From Linum tenue (lineage: Eukaryota; Streptophyta; Magnoliopsida; Malpighiales; Linaceae): 64,000 nucleotides of DNA. The translations under genes and the position numbers were made by a program. The stretch covers positions 56,306,963-56,370,962 of the forward strand of contig CAMGYJ010000008.1 in assembly GCA_946122785.1 (NCBI GenBank), in the 5' to 3' direction. The notes under the pieces were generated by a model, which was not told the DNA's origin, searched no databases, and saw only the letters and a program-made list of their open reading frames with translations. Below, in pieces: positions 33,372-44,814 of the stretch (position 1 is its first letter; each line of letters starts with the position of its first letter).

Positions 33372-34813
33372 TGACTCGCTCCGACTATCATGATAAAATG
33401 CCACCTAAGGTCCAAGTATAAACCTTAAATGGGTGCAATATAGGGTAGGTATGTTTAAATATCAACCCGGACCGGCCCATGTACCGCTACTTCGATTGTT
33501 TGAAACATTATCTAGAAGATGGTTTTGGTGAAAACAAAGATCTAAAGATAAAGTACTTGCAAAGAGAAATGGTTTTGACATTAATTGAGAAGGCTTCACC
33601 CGGGTGTTGCTCCCCCTAGCTAGCAATTGCAACTTGATGGATCGAATGGCCGTGTATGGTGAGGGGGTTGTAAACCGTAGAGAAGTCTAACAAGTAGCCA
33701 AAGCTACCCTCTTAGTCTCTAGGTTGAGGAAAGGGGATACTATCCAAGCCACTAATGCGACTCTCTTAACCTATTGACTAAGGATTGGTTAGACTTCACC
33801 CTCGAAAGGGAGTTCGGACGGCCACCCACAACCAAACCCTAGGTGCTAATACGAAATAGAAGGTTTTCCCTGCATTAACCTAACTAGAAGACAATGAATT
33901 GCCTAAGAAAACCCAGCATTCAAGCCTCTTTCAAAGAAAGGAAGGGAGTTTTCTCTCTACCTAGATTAGAATAGCAATTAGATTGATAGGCTTTCACACA
34001 ACACAATCATTCATGAATAATACCTCCACATTCACATTTAACACAACCACCCACAAATCATTCAATTCATACAAGCATTCACATAATTGTAGCTATGCTT
34101 TACAAACACCCAAGTGAAAAAGGGACTACTCCATGCTAGGAGAAGGGAAAACACAAGTGAGAAGAAGGAAAACCATCAAAGAGATGATAGCCTTGTTCCT
34201 TGTGTTGAAGAGATCCTCCTTTGGGGGAGGAATTCCCGATTCCTTGCTTGAAGATGAAACCCTAGCTTCTCCTCTTCTTTGGTTTGTCACTTTCTCACTC
34301 TAGAAATCTGAAGAAGAAGAAGTTTCTCATGATCCCCTTTCTTCTTCCTTTCAAATGACCTTTTATACTGAGATCGCTCCCAGTTCACGGCCCAAGTTCA
34401 CAGACGTGAACATCAAGATGCGTCCGTGAACACAGTGAACTAGACCAATACGCACCTCTTCACTTAATGGGGTTCACGGTTTGTGGTTCCTATTCACGGT
34501 CTTAGCGACCATGGACAACCTTGGCGTCAGTAACCTTAAAAACCCCTCTGGATGCTTTGCGGTTCACGGGTTGTGGTTCCAGCTCACGGTCCTGACGATC
34601 GTGAACTCCAATGTTGGACCTTGAACACATGTCGAATCCTCCTCTTTGCCCGATCTTTGCTCTTTTTCTTCCAACTTTCGACTCTGGGGTTGGTTTCACC
34701 TATTAGACTCTGAAACACAATAAACCTAGCGTAAAACCACCCCCTTTGGAGATCAATTGCCACAAACGTCAAAGAGAAACTGGGATAAAAAGTGTACAAT
34801 TAGGCCCGAATCA
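33372..34813 (-). repeat. 5' LTR of the minus-strand gypsy element
   Basis: On the minus strand it starts TGATTCGGGCC and ends GCGAGTCA, 1442 bp. A TATAAAAG box lies at 34360-34367 (minus). Upstream of the box are repeated TTCACGG/CCGTGAA words (34380-34620). It is similar in layout and start to the LTRs at 35648 and 57771. Confidence 0.85.
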
Positions 34814-35281
34814 GTGAGCCAAAACCTCATTTTTCATAAGTCTGTTAGAATAAGAAATGTGAGAAAACAAATACGAAGACTGATGCTTGATTTTGGTAAA
34901 TTAATTACAGGTGGAAAGGTCATTGCTTGGGAGGCAGTTAGCTTTTATAAGAGCTTATATGTGGTAGCAAATGAGCAAGTGAAGCAACCTTTAGCAGTTG
35001 TACAACCTTTTCTCCAGAGGAAATCAGTAATGAGGAGGAGAGCAACTTATGCAAAGAAGTCACTGATTTGGAGATTAAAAATGCCATGTTCTCTATGAAT
35101 ACTGCAAGAGCTTCATAATCAGATGGCTAGTATGTTGGGTTCTCCCAGAAAATCTAGAAAGTAATTAGATATAATGTAGTTTCCGGAATTAAATATTTAT
35201 TTCGTACTATGAAACTCCCAAAAGGTATCAATGTTGTTCTCTGACTTTAGCTCCCAAAATTTTGAATGATGAGAAGTTAAC
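34814..35281 (+). mobile_element. LINE fragment 1 of 3 (host of the nest)
   Basis: Reads KSVRIRNVRKQIRRLMLDFG and later LAPKILNDEKL, matching the endonuclease-RT linker of the LINE at 17.2-17.7 kb (RSVKVRRARKQIHRLVLDLG). Coding resumes at 60692-60696 (TTAAA, TTAAC at 35277-35281) with NTFRPIACINI, so a solo LTR landed here. Degenerate. Confidence 0.85.
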
Positions 35282-35647
35282 TGACTCGCTAAGACACAAC
35301 ACCAAACTACGACCAAGTCTAATCGTACAATGGAACGACAATATAGTGATGCAAGTAATAAATATCGAATTCACGAGGTCTCTAGATTTACTATTACTCA
35401 GCTTCGCTTTCTTATCTAGCAAAACATATTAAGGTGTGAATAACTAAACTACTCCTACAAGCTACTCTAGGTTAGACTACTAATTACAGGTTGGGAACTC
35501 CCTTAGGTGTGATACCCCCTAGCCGCTATCCAGATTGATGATTTCTAACTTGTTTCACTTTCATTCAAAATGCGGAGAATCCTTGACTAGACCTTGAATC
35601 TCAACTAAAGAATTCAAGGCCCTCTTGAGTTGATTGCCTAGAGGGAC
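35282..35647 (-). repeat. Solo LTR, first part (minus strand)
   Basis: It starts TGACTCGCTAAGACACAACA, the reverse complement of the TTAGCG(T/A)GTCA end seen in the LTRs at 24198 and 48798. It continues at 59574 after the gypsy element. Confidence 0.88.
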
Positions 35648-37115
35648 TGATTCGATTCAAAATGCAAACATTTTATCCCCTTTTTCCTTAGATGTTTAAG
35701 GCTATTTCACCCAACGGGATGTGGTTTTACGCTAGGTTGTGCTTTCTTTTGCTATGTTTCAGATCCTAGTAGGTAAAATCAACCCCGGGAATGAAAGTTG
35801 GACGAAAAGGAGCGAAAATGGGTCAAAAGGGGAGAACACCTGTAGATCACGGTGGAAACCATGAGCTCACGGCCGCCAAGACCATGAAGATCGCGCCGCG
35901 ACCGTGAAGAAAAATGGTTCCAGAGGGCTTTGCACGCCTCAGTAAACCTCGATTGGTTCATGGTCACTGGACCGTGAACACTCGCCTTGGATCGTGAAGT
36001 GCATTATTCAAACGGTGCACGTTTTCTCGAGATCACGGTCCCCAGCTAATGTCCACAGCCATGAAATGGGACCATGAAATTCCTTCGATCGGTGTATATA
36101 AAGAGAGTTGACTGAAGGAAGAAAGAGAGGTATAACCTAGTGAGATTTCTTCTTCTTCTTCAAGACTTCTAGAGAGAGAAAGTGACAAGCAGGGAAGAGA
36201 AAGGAGGCTAGGGTTTCATCCAAGCTCAAGGTTTGAGAATTTCCACCTTCAAGGTTGATTTCCACACAAAAGCAAGAAAGCATTCATCTCCAAGATGGAT
36301 TTCTCTTCTCTCCTTTGTATATTCCTTCTACCTAGCATGGAGTAGTCATTTATTTCACTTGGGTGTTTGTGAACCCTAGCTAGAAACATGTGAAAGTTTG
36401 TATGCATTGAATGATTTGTGTATGGTTGAATGCAAGTATTGAGGAATTTTCATTGATCTTGTGTTGTTCATTTCCAACTACTTTCCCAATTTGACCTAGG
36501 TGCGAAGAGGCTTTCAAAAGCTGGGTTTCGTTGGCCTATTTGAGTCACCTACCTAGGGAAAATTAGGGCACACATCTTACTACGTTTAAGCACCTTGTGT
36601 TGGTTGCGATTTAGTCATCCGTACTTTGGTTCGACGGTGAAGCCTTGGCAACCCTTAGACGATTAGATAAGAGAGTTACCTAGGTAGCTTGGCTTGTAGA
36701 CCCTTAGCCGATTGGCTAAGAGAGTCACCTAGGTAGCTTGACTTGTAGCCCCTTAGCCAATTGATAAAGATAGTGAACCCGATTCACTTGTTGCACTTCC
36801 CTACTGTTATAAACCATCTTTACCATGCACTTTCATTTGGTTTATCTCACCTTTATAGCTAGCTAAGGGGAACAACACACGGGTGAAGCCTTCTCAACTA
36901 GTGTTCACACCAATTACTTTTCCAATCCCTTTTTAGTTTTCAATCATAGTTCCACCCAAAAACCAATTGCTATATAATGTTTCAAACAATCGAAGTAGGG
37001 GTACATGGTCGGCCCGGGTTTGACTTTTAAAACATACTTGCCCTAGATTGCACCCAATTAAGGTTTATACTTGGGCCTTGATTGGGATATTTATTGTGTT
37101 ATTCGGGACTAGTCA
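35648..37115 (+). repeat. 5' LTR of the gag-pro gypsy element
   Basis: TGATTCGATT to GACTAGTCA, 1468 bp. The U3 has repeated CACGG/CCGTGAA words (35840-36070), a TATATAAA box at 36095-36102, and CATGGAGTAG with a GGGT/ACCC hairpin at 36336-36378. Its partner at 57771 carries extra small deletions and a MITE. Confidence 0.9.
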
Positions 37116-37121
37116 TGTTTT

Positions 37122-37140
37122 TGGCGCCGTTGCTGGGGGA
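37122..37140 (+). other. Primer binding site (tRNA-Asp type)
   Basis: TGGCGCCGTTGCTGGGGGA lies seven bases inside the 5' LTR and pairs with the 3' end of tRNA-Asp in this lineage. Confidence 0.88.
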
Positions 37141-37526
37141 CTTTCAGTCCATTATTTTGAAAAGATTGTTTGGTGTTAATCTAGCTTTTTTGTTGTTGTG
37201 TGTGTGAATCTTGCTTCTGTTAGACGAGTTATGTTTCTTTGAAGTTTGTGCAGGAGGGTGTATGACCTGGAGCAATCCGTCACCTTTAGCGCCACTAGAC
37301 AAAAATCTCAACTGCACTCTCCGACTCTTGGCTTGAGAGAGGGAGCTGGCGGAAGCAAGGAGAAGGATTGAAGAGAGGGGACAACCACAAGTTGGTCCAG
37401 AAGTTAAAGGAGCTGTAGTTGAGGAAGAATTTGAATCCAAAGAGGAAGGAAGTGAAGCCGAGATGGCGGCTAATCAAGAAGCTCAAGCGGGAGTTGCGGA
37501 GCAAATGAGGACCATGGGATAATACA

Positions 37527-38284
37527 TGGCTCCACGAGTGACGGATATTCAACCTACCATTTTGCATCCACCCGTGGCCGCCAACAATTTCGATATCAAG
37601 CCCGACCTCGTCATAATGATCCATAACAATGTCAAATTCCATGGTATTAGAGATGAGTCTCCGAGCAAGCATGTTTAGAGGTTTATCGAGATTGCGGGAA
37701 GTTTGAAGATAAATGGGGTGCTCGAAGATTCTTTGAAGTTGAGGCTACTCCCCTACTCTCTTGCAGGGAATGCGCTTAGGTGGCTCAACAATAGACCACC
37801 CCTCTCGATTACGTCATGGGACAACTTGCTCAACAAGTTCATGACCCGATATTGTCCACCTTCCAAGACGGCGGAGTGGTGCAAGAAGATCACCCATTTC
37901 GAACAAGAGGAGGATGAGACATTGAGGGATGCATGGGAGAGGTATTCTGTTTTTTTCCTCCAATGCCATCATCATGGATTTGAAGAACAGTTTCAGATTG
38001 AGACCTTCTACGGCGGTCTCCTCCAAGATGACAAGATCCTCATTGACTCTCTATGTCAAGAGAAATTGATGAACATGACTCTACCCCAAGTGACTCAATT
38101 GCTTGAAAATATGGCGACAAAAGGGTATGATTGGGGCTTAACAAGAAGTGGTAGAAGAGAAATCAAGAGAGGAGTACGTTCGATGGAAGCAAGTCCTCCG
38201 CTTGCCGCTAAGATTGACCGTTGGATTGATGCTTTCCTTGAAGACAAGAAACATGGGAAGAAGTCGTTGATGGCATGTGATTAG
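37527..38284 (+). pseudogene. Gypsy gag capsid part
   Basis: Reads MAPRVTDIQPTILHPPVAAN, FDIKPDLV and, after a TAG at 37677-37679, RFIEIAGSLKINGVLEDSLK, LPYSLAGNALRWL, SKTAEWCKKITHFEQEEDET, the FYGGLLQDDKILIDSL block, and ATKGYDWGLTRSGRREIKRG. It ends at a TAG (38282-38284) inside the zinc knuckle: the residues C-x2-C-x4-H-x4-C are all there, but two TAG codons lie between them. Otherwise the capsid is well preserved. Confidence 0.9.
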
Positions 38285-38950
38285 TGTTAGAGTACCAACC
38301 ATGAGATTTTGGAGTGCCAATTGATGAAAGAATCAAGCACCCCTAAGGAACAAGTGAGCTTCATCGCTAATGCTAGGAACAACAATCCCTATAGCAACAC
38401 TTACAACCAGGGGTGGCGGAATCATCCAACCTTCGCTTGGTCTTCCCAAGTGATCCAAAGCCTGGTTTTCCCAAGTAATCCAAGACCCCTCAATTTCCAT
38501 GGACCGACGGGGAATTATCAACCAAGGCCTCCTTTCATTCAACAAAGACCACAATTTCAAGGCTCAAATTTCCAACAACCATTCCAAGTGCAAGGTGGTC
38601 AAGGGTTCCAACAAGAATAACCCGACAAGTTTTCAAAGCTTGAATACCTAGTCACCACTTTTGTGAGTACAAGCTCTCAAAAGTGCGAGAAGATTGAGAA
38701 ATTCATAGATGTAGCAACTGCCAAGTTTTCTACGGTTGAGGCGGGACTAAGAAGTCACCAAGCGAGTCTCAAAAACCTAGAGACGCAAATCGACAACCTT
38801 GCTGGAATCCTCATTGAGAGACCAAGGGGAGCTCTACCCTCTCAAACAGTTGCTAACCCTAAGGATCAAAACGCTGGTTGCAACGTCATTCTTCTGAGGA
38901 GTGGGAAGGTGACCCCCGAGGTTGTTGCTAAGGAAGTAACTGAATAAGAG
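38285..38950 (+). pseudogene. Gypsy gag C-terminal linker
   Basis: Second half of the knuckle (TNHEILEC), then a Pro/Gln/Asn-rich stretch (NYQPRPPFIQQRPQFQGSNF) and a coiled tail (SSQKCEKIEKFIDVATAKFS) ending NPKDQNAGCNVILLRSGK. It is interrupted by stops at 38618 and 38945. Same order as 1-1.6 kb. Confidence 0.85.
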
Positions 38951-39034
38951 AAGATGCCTCCAACAACCAATGATCGGGAAGGCTAGGAAGGGAAGGAATG
39001 AGAGACTAGGAAGGCACCATCGACGCCACCAAAG

Positions 39035-40012
39035 GTGGCTGAGCATGAGCCCACTCTTCCTTTCCCGACGAGAGTGCATAAGGCTCGATTAGATGCGGAG
39101 TGTGGGAAGTTCATGGATATGCTGAAGAAACTCAACCTTACCATGTCATTCTTGGAGGCGATTTCATGTATGTTGTGGTATGCAAAGTACTTAAAATGGC
39201 TCCTCACTAAGAAGCACAAGCTGGATGACCTCGCTACCGTCACTTTGGGCAAGGGATGCTCGGCGGTCATCCAAAACAAGATGCCCGAAAAGCAATCGAA
39301 CCCATGTAGTTTTACTATCCCTATATGCATTGGAACTCATCATATAGAAAACTCCTTGGCGGACTTAGGAGCAAACATATATGTGATGCCTTACAAGCTT
39401 TTTAGGAAGTTGAATTTAGGAGAACTAAAGACTACAAGGCTTAGTGTCACATTGGCCGATTGCCCAGTCATTAGTCCTAGGGGTATTGTGGAAGACTTGC
39501 TAGTAAGAATTGGCAAATTCTTCTATCCGACGGACTTTTTGATCCTTGATATTAGCGTGGACTCGGATATGCCACTCATACTTAGACGTCCTTTCCTTGC
39601 CAACACCAAGGTGTTGATTGATGTACATGAGGGTACTTTGATATCAAGAGATGGAGAGGAGAGAATTACCTTTTCGGTTGGCACTAATAGTAAGATGGAT
39701 GGTGTTAAGGAAGTGGATTCGCGTGGTATGGTTATAAGTGGTGGTGAGCCATTTAAGGCAAACCCCACTAGTGTTTGTGTCCCTTTTGATGATGTGATGC
39801 AGGAAGCAAAGGCGGGTACTAAGCCCGAAGGGAGGAAGAAGAAAGCGTGGCGTGCAAAGATAAGCCATGCCTTTACACTGAGGAAGGATAAGGGAAAGGA
39901 TAAAGTGTCGGACCAAGAAGGCCACCCTATGGAACTCAACATTGGAGGCGACAGGCCTCGCCCTGAGACCTTGGTGGATCCACTCTCTGAGGCTTCATGC
40001 TCTCAAGGTTGA
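39035..40012 (+). CDS. Gypsy aspartic protease with unrelated C-terminal tail
   Basis: An open frame of 325 codons, 5' incomplete because earlier stops separate it from gag. It contains GKFMDMLKKLNLTMSFLEAI, ATVTLGKGCSAVIQNKMPEK, the active-site stretch NSLADLGANIYVMPYKLFRK, FLILDISVDSDMPLILRRPF and LIDVHEGTLISRDGEERITF. After about residue 215 the protease ends in a basic Lys-rich tail (KPEGRKKKAWRAKISHAFTL) and a short acidic end, not in RT. The stop at 40012 is followed 40 bp later by a conserved hairpin, as in the young element at 51538, so this stop is probably the natural end of a gag-pro-only polyprotein. Confidence 0.85.
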   Translation: MAEHEPTLPFPTRVHKARLDAECGKFMDMLKKLNLTMSFLEAISCMLWYAKYLKWLLTKKHKLDDLATVTLGKGCSAVIQNKMPEKQSNPCSFTIPICIGTHHIENSLADLGANIYVMPYKLFRKLNLGELKTTRLSVTLADCPVISPRGIVEDLLVRIGKFFYPTDFLILDISVDSDMPLILRRPFLANTKVLIDVHEGTLISRDGEERITFSVGTNSKMDGVKEVDSRGMVISGGEPFKANPTSVCVPFDDVMQEAKAGTKPEGRKKKAWRAKISHAFTLRKDKGKDKVSDQEGHPMELNIGGDRPRPETLVDPLSEASCSQG

Positions 40013-40052
40013 TAGATCCACACAGTTGAACTAGCGATGCTAAACAAGCGCT

Positions 40053-40072
40053 TGTTGGGAGGCAACCCAACA
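40053..40072 (+). other. GTTGGG-AGGCAA-CCCAAC hairpin after the gag-pro stop
   Basis: Seven perfect base pairs (TGTTGGG/CCCAACA) around an AGGCAA loop. The same hairpin follows the ORF of a different family at 51576-51593, at nearly the same distance from the stop. Confidence 0.8.
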
Positions 40073-40790
40073 TCAGTTTGTTTTCTTTTCCTTATTTTCT
40101 CTTTTTGTGATTGAGTTCTGAGTTTGAGTGGTCAAGTGGAGATCACCGTGCCAAATTGTGGGTTTGTATGTCTTGGATGTGTTGTAATCAAGTTAGGGGC
40201 ACAGTTGATTAGATTGAGTCAAAAAATTTGGAAATGCCCTATTTTTCTATCAGTTCAAGGTTATAGCCTATTATCATGGTCACCAGATTGTGATTATCAG
40301 GCAGAGACCATGAACTTAGAAGGGAAGATATGCTTTTCAAAACTCGTTGTTTTGGCACAGTTCACGGTCCAAGAGTTATGTTCATGGTTGATTAGACCGT
40401 GAAAACTATCATATGTTCGTGAACTGCTGGCTTGTGCTCCTTCTGGCTTGTGCTATAAAAGGAGCTTGAACCCTTCTTCTTCACTTCACGCCTCTTTCTT
40501 GCCGGAATTCTCTGAAATCTCGCTGGAAAATCGCGACACTTGTTGTTCTCCGGCAATTTCGGCGACTTCCGGCCAGCCAAATCCAAATCCAAGACTAGAA
40601 TCATTATCCTCGCGTCTTGGGCTACCTTGGCCGAAGTTTTGGAACAGTTTGGCTTGACTTTTTTCTGGCGAGGCGATTTCCGACGAGCTCCCGACAAAGC
40701 TCCGACGAACCTCTCCGGGCAGTTTTTCGAGCATTTTTCGACGCCCTTACCTTCCCCTTCAATCTTACTTGAGTCTCCAAGTGTGTTTTC
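40073..40790 (+). promoter_or_regulatory. Non-coding region with an internal TATA promoter-like block
   Basis: GTTCACGGTCC, TTCATGG and ACCGTGAA words (40361-40425) precede TATAAAAG at 40454-40461, the same arrangement as in the U3 of the LTRs here. No TG...CA ends or primer site are seen, so it could be an internal promoter for the env-like gene or a worn nested LTR. The short open frames at 40392-40820 look like chance frames. Confidence 0.4.
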
Positions 40791-41340
40791 GGAAAAAATC
40801 CCAAAGTACACTAGTTCTTAAAAAAAATTCCCAAAATACATAAGTTATAAAAAAAATTCCAAAAGTACACATGTTTGAGCATCACCGTTTTTGACAAACG
40901 CAGTGAAAGGTATCACCGCATTTGAGAAAAACGGTGAACATTTCACCGTTTTAAAAAACAATGGTGACGTATTCACCGTTTTAGTCTAAAACGGTGAAGG
41001 TATCACCGTTTTAAATAGAGACGGTGAACACATCACCGTTTTAAACAAAAACGGTGAGGCCTTCACCGTTTTAATGGTCCACGGAGAAGGCGCTGACGTG
41101 GACTAACGCGGGGTATTCACCGCGTTAGACAAACACGGTGAATACCCCGTGTTTGTTTGCGTCAGCGAACCGCGTCGCTGGCGCGTTCACCGTGGCCGTT
41201 GGATGCGGTGAGGTGCGGATCGTGGTTTTCTTTCCCGATCCGACGCCTCACGCTGAGCCACGTCGCTCAATCCGCGCCTCATCACCGTCCTCGAGAAACG
41301 CGGTGACTTCACCGTTTCTGACGGACGCGGTGAACACTGG
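40791..41340 (+). repeat. Left MULE TIR with 11 TCACCG-N13-CGGTGA dyads
   Basis: The tip (40791-40881) is AT-rich. Seven dyads fill 40882-41087 with a 30-31-bp period. Four more lie at 41117-41141, 41187-41211, 41282-41306 and 41309-41333. Each has half-sites TCACCG and CGGTGA (a few with one change) and exactly 13 bp between them, while the spacer sequences vary. Confidence 0.92.
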
Positions 41341-41382
41341 GAGAATTTAATTCTCGGCAGATCCCTTCCCCCTTCCCCCAAC

Positions 41383-41390
41383 TATAAATA
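41383..41390 (+). promoter_or_regulatory. TATA box for the PMD gene
   Basis: TATAAATA, just downstream of the left dyad array and 232 bp before the first ATG of the PMD gene. A pyrimidine-rich leader follows. Confidence 0.7.
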
Positions 41391-41614
41391 ACCCTTCCCC
41401 TTTCACTTTCAACTCACACCACAAACATTTCACTTCTTTCTCCCTCAATTTATCCGCTCTAGTCTCGTTCTAAGTATGCTCTGTGGTTGCGGCTAAGTCC
41501 GATCTTCCACATCAGAAAGAATTACTAGAGTTTGACCCTAAAGCCCCCGTCCCGCTAAGTTCCCGTCCCTTACAAACCTAAACCCGTCGAACCTCTGTCC
41601 GGCTTCCGCCAAAA

Positions 41615-44357
41615 ATGGACGAAGAGGCTCTTCGTGTAGGTTTTTGCTTTATGATTTTTTTTTAATCGAAACAATTTGATTTTTTGTTTTTTTTTATCAA
41701 AACAATCTCTGATTTCATTACTTTTTTATAGATGGGTGCCGAGATATACGATCCTCGATTGTATATCCATTATGGCCCAAGGAATGCGAGTCTCTTAACC
41801 GATCAAGAAGCTCATCGCTCCCCTGCCATTTGGGATAACAATCCGGTAATTTGATGAGTATTCTTGCTTTATTTTCTAATGTTTTATTTTGCTTTATTTA
41901 ATCTAATAAATTGATGTTTTTCCTATTTTTTTAGGAATCTCTTGTTCCCGTGGTTAATAAAGGGACCAATAACTTGCCCGCTTGGCATCCAAGGTTGGAG
42001 CCCTATATAGCGAGGACCGGTTTGGGAATGTTGCGCCATTTCTTGCGGATCAAGATCGACAACGATCTGCTTACGGCAATGGCGGAACGATGGCGTCCCG
42101 AAACCCATACATTCCACCTTCCGGAGGGGGAAATGACGATCACCCTCAAAGACGTGGCGATCCTCACCGGGCTTCCTATTTCTGGAGATGCCATCATTGG
42201 TTCCACGACCAAACCCGAAGGAGGTTGGGGGCCGCTCATACGTGATTGTTTGGGCTTCGACATGCCGACCACCACACCAATTCAAAGACGGGGGCATCCA
42301 CCGTTGAATGCGGGGCAAGTGTCGGTCCCGTGGCTGGTATCTCACATCCAGCAAGAGGTGGAAATCAATGACGAGACACCGGAAGAACAAGTCAAGCGCT
42401 ACGCCCGCATCTACCTCATTGGTTTGGTGGGTGGATTTTTGTTCCCCGACAAGTCCAACCGGTGGATTCAAGGCATATGGTTGCCATTGCTCACTGGTGA
42501 CTGGGATGCAATTGGAGAGAAGAGTTGGGATCGGCCGTGCTAGCGGGCGTATACCGGGAGCTGTGTACTTGCTCGAAGGTTGGGGCAAAGCAAGCTGGTG
42601 CTGCGATGTTCATCCTACAACTGTGGGTATGGGAGCATCTTCCAATGTTCGCACCTCTCGACCCACGTCCATACCGGAGAAACGATGATGAGCTCAACTT
42701 TCTGCAAAATCTCCCCTACGGTGTCAAGTAAGTTTATTTCGTACTTAGCCCAATTTAAATTTTATTACATGCTTGAGCTAGATTTAAATTGAATTTATTC
42801 CGTACTTAGCCCAATTTAAATTTGATTACATTAGCTAGATTTAAATTGAATTTATTCCGTACTTAGCCCAGTTTAAATTTGATTACATTAGCTAGATTTA
42901 AATTGAATTTATTCCGTACTTAGCCCAATTTAATTTTGATTACATGCTTAGCTAGATTTAAATTGAATTTATTCCGTACTTAGCCCAATTGAATTTATTA
43001 TATGCTTAGCTATATTTCAATTAAATTGATTCCGTACTTTTACTTACAAGGTGGATAGGAGCAAATACGAATGACCATCAACCTGAGCATTCGTTACTGT
43101 TTTATCGTTCTGAGTTAGATAAACCATGGTGGAATCAGGTAATCATGTTTTGTCCATATTTGAACAAGTTAAATTTTGTCAAAGTAAATGGTCGTTAATT
43201 CCAAATTTTTGAATGAATATAGGTTATATGGGATCCATATCCACGTGAAGTGGTTGAGCTGCATCATCTTAGGCACCCTTTGGATCACGAGACGTGGTTG
43301 TGCAAGGTGCCATTGATCTGCTGGCACATGGTGGAATGGCACCTACCCGATCGATCCCTGAGGCAATATCGAATGGAGCAACCAATTCCACAAGACCCGC
43401 CAGCAGGTTTCAGGGAGCTACATGCTATGGACCTCCGACACACTGCAAAGAACTGACAGCTAAAGCATGGATTCTAAATCAACATCTGGGAGAATCGATC
43501 CCAATGGGTGGTGCAAGGGATGCCGGAGACGAGACCGATGGGCTACCACGATGGGTACATGCAGTGGTATCGGAAGTTCACCATGAGATGGGTGTCAAAG
43601 CAAGGTGCTGTGATGGGTTCGTTGGTAAGTCATCCTAATCTCCCTCATTCTAAAATATATTTATTTTAAGGTTTAGTTAATTTGATATATTTTGTGCTTT
43701 CCTTAGGTTGATGGTTTGGAACACGCCAAGTACACTCTCGAAAGTGCTCCAACCATGGATGAGCGGAAGACTACTTGGTTGACCCGACTTATGAACAACC
43801 TCCTGAGTTGCACCAGAGAGCAAAGGAGGGATGTCGTGGCCTATCCTCCCGTTCCTGCCCCGGCACGACCCTCATTCCGTGTGATGCACTCATTGTGCCC
43901 CCGGTTGAGCCCCCACGAAGGAGCAAACGCAGGCCTCTGCCTACGTTCGAAGAGGTGCGTACAACTCAAGCAACCGAGCTCCCTGAACCGTTCGAGTACC
44001 AGTGGGCACCTGCAGCGGATGCCGGTGGAGGGTCATCGAGTCGTGGAGCATCTCAGGATGGGACACTTTCTCTCATGGGTTCTCTCAATTCCAACATAGC
44101 AACAGAGTTCGATGTATCAGACCCCGCAACAACAAACTCCGCACCCCCCGATCCACCGTCAAGCTACCGGTCCATCTCAGCCACCACCACCACCATATGT
44201 AACCCCAGTTGGGGCTCGGGTCAAGAGAAATCCGCGACCAGCCGTTGAGCGAGCTCGCCAAGAAGCAGCAGCGGAGGGGGGACGAAGGGGTCGAGGACGT
44301 CGTGGAGGACGAGGAGGAAGAGGTGGAGATGGGGGCCAAAATGAAGCAAATGAGTGA
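41615..44357 (+). pseudogene. Plant mobile domain (PMD, MAIN/MAIL1-like) protein gene
   Basis: Six exons fit GT-AG rules: 41615-41635, 41732-41845, 41935-42727, 43051-43138, 43223-43624 and 43707-44357. The protein starts MDEEALR-MGAEIYDPRLY. The PMD (PF10536 type) follows with GLGMLRHFLRIKIDNDLLTA, ERWRPETHTFHLPEGEMTIT, LKDVAILTGLPISGDAI, YLIGLVGGFLFPDKSNRW, VYREL and WVWEHLPMFAPLDPRP. The domain end is VPLICWHMVEWHLPDRSLRQ and PMGYHDGYMQWYR. The C-terminus is Arg/Gly-rich (about 44210-44357). Lesions: a one-base loss near 42527 and stops at 43454 and near 43475. Host PMD proteins act in gene and TE silencing; transposon-borne PMD genes are known but their role is not. Its position matches that of mudrB in MuDR. 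Confidence 0.9.
42731..43035 (+). repeat. Tandem ~60-bp repeats inside a PMD intron
   Basis: About five copies of a unit containing TTATTCCGTACTTAGCCCAA and GCTAGATTTAAATTGAA. They lie wholly within the intron 42728-43050 and do not touch coding sequence. Confidence 0.85.
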
Positions 44358-44814
44358 ATTTATCGTGTTTATCATTGTAGTGAACTATCCATTTTGTGCT
44401 TTTTAGGTGTTGTTATTTGAGTTTGCATTGTTTAAAAACTATCCTACGCACTTGAGTTGTCGAATGAATATTCTGGATCATTTTATCAAGAATCAGTATC
44501 TTTCCTCAACACGAAAAAGTTGGAAAATCAAACACGATCACATAGAATTTTACAGATCTCAATTCCGAGTCCAAATGAGTGAGATAAGTGAGTTCAAAGC
44601 TGCACATGTCGTTAAAGTAACTTTTGCGTACTAAAAACTAAAACGCGCGTATCTTATTCGTTTGAGGTCGGAATAACGAGCCGTTTGCGGCAGCGCGATC
44701 GTATCGACAAGGAGAACATTTGAGATTTAACAAAATACTTGGACTTCAAATGCAAGAACCCATGAAAATTTAAACAAGCGATTAATTTAGTAGCAGGATA
44801 CAAGTAAATGCAAA
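44358..44814. other. Spacer between the two convergent MULE genes
   Basis: 457 bp between the PMD stop and the transposase stop. No ORF of note. Both transcripts should end here. Confidence 0.6.

Larger units (their letters stand above)
29091..34813 (-). mobile_element. Ty3/gypsy element: 5' LTR, gag, protease, RT, RNase H, integrase start
   Basis: On the minus strand it runs 5' LTR (33372-34813), primer site, gag, protease, RT-RNase H and integrase. The integrase is split at 29091 by the solo LTR and resumes at 24197-24126, where it meets a different gypsy copy. Its 3' half and 3' LTR are lost. LINE coding starts directly at 34814. Frameshifts throughout. Confidence 0.88.

Noticed and set aside
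40392..40821. Minus-strand frame of 139 codons
   Set aside because: Crosses the MULE insertion boundary at 40790, so it cannot be an old gene.
40882..41087. Regular 30-31-bp repeats resembling a CRISPR array
   Set aside because: The repeated unit is a dyad with variable centre, there are no unique spacers of constant length between identical direct repeats, and it lies in a plant transposon TIR.
41923..42588. Minus-strand frame of 221 codons
   Set aside because: Opposite the PMD exon, which has family motifs and fitting splice sites.
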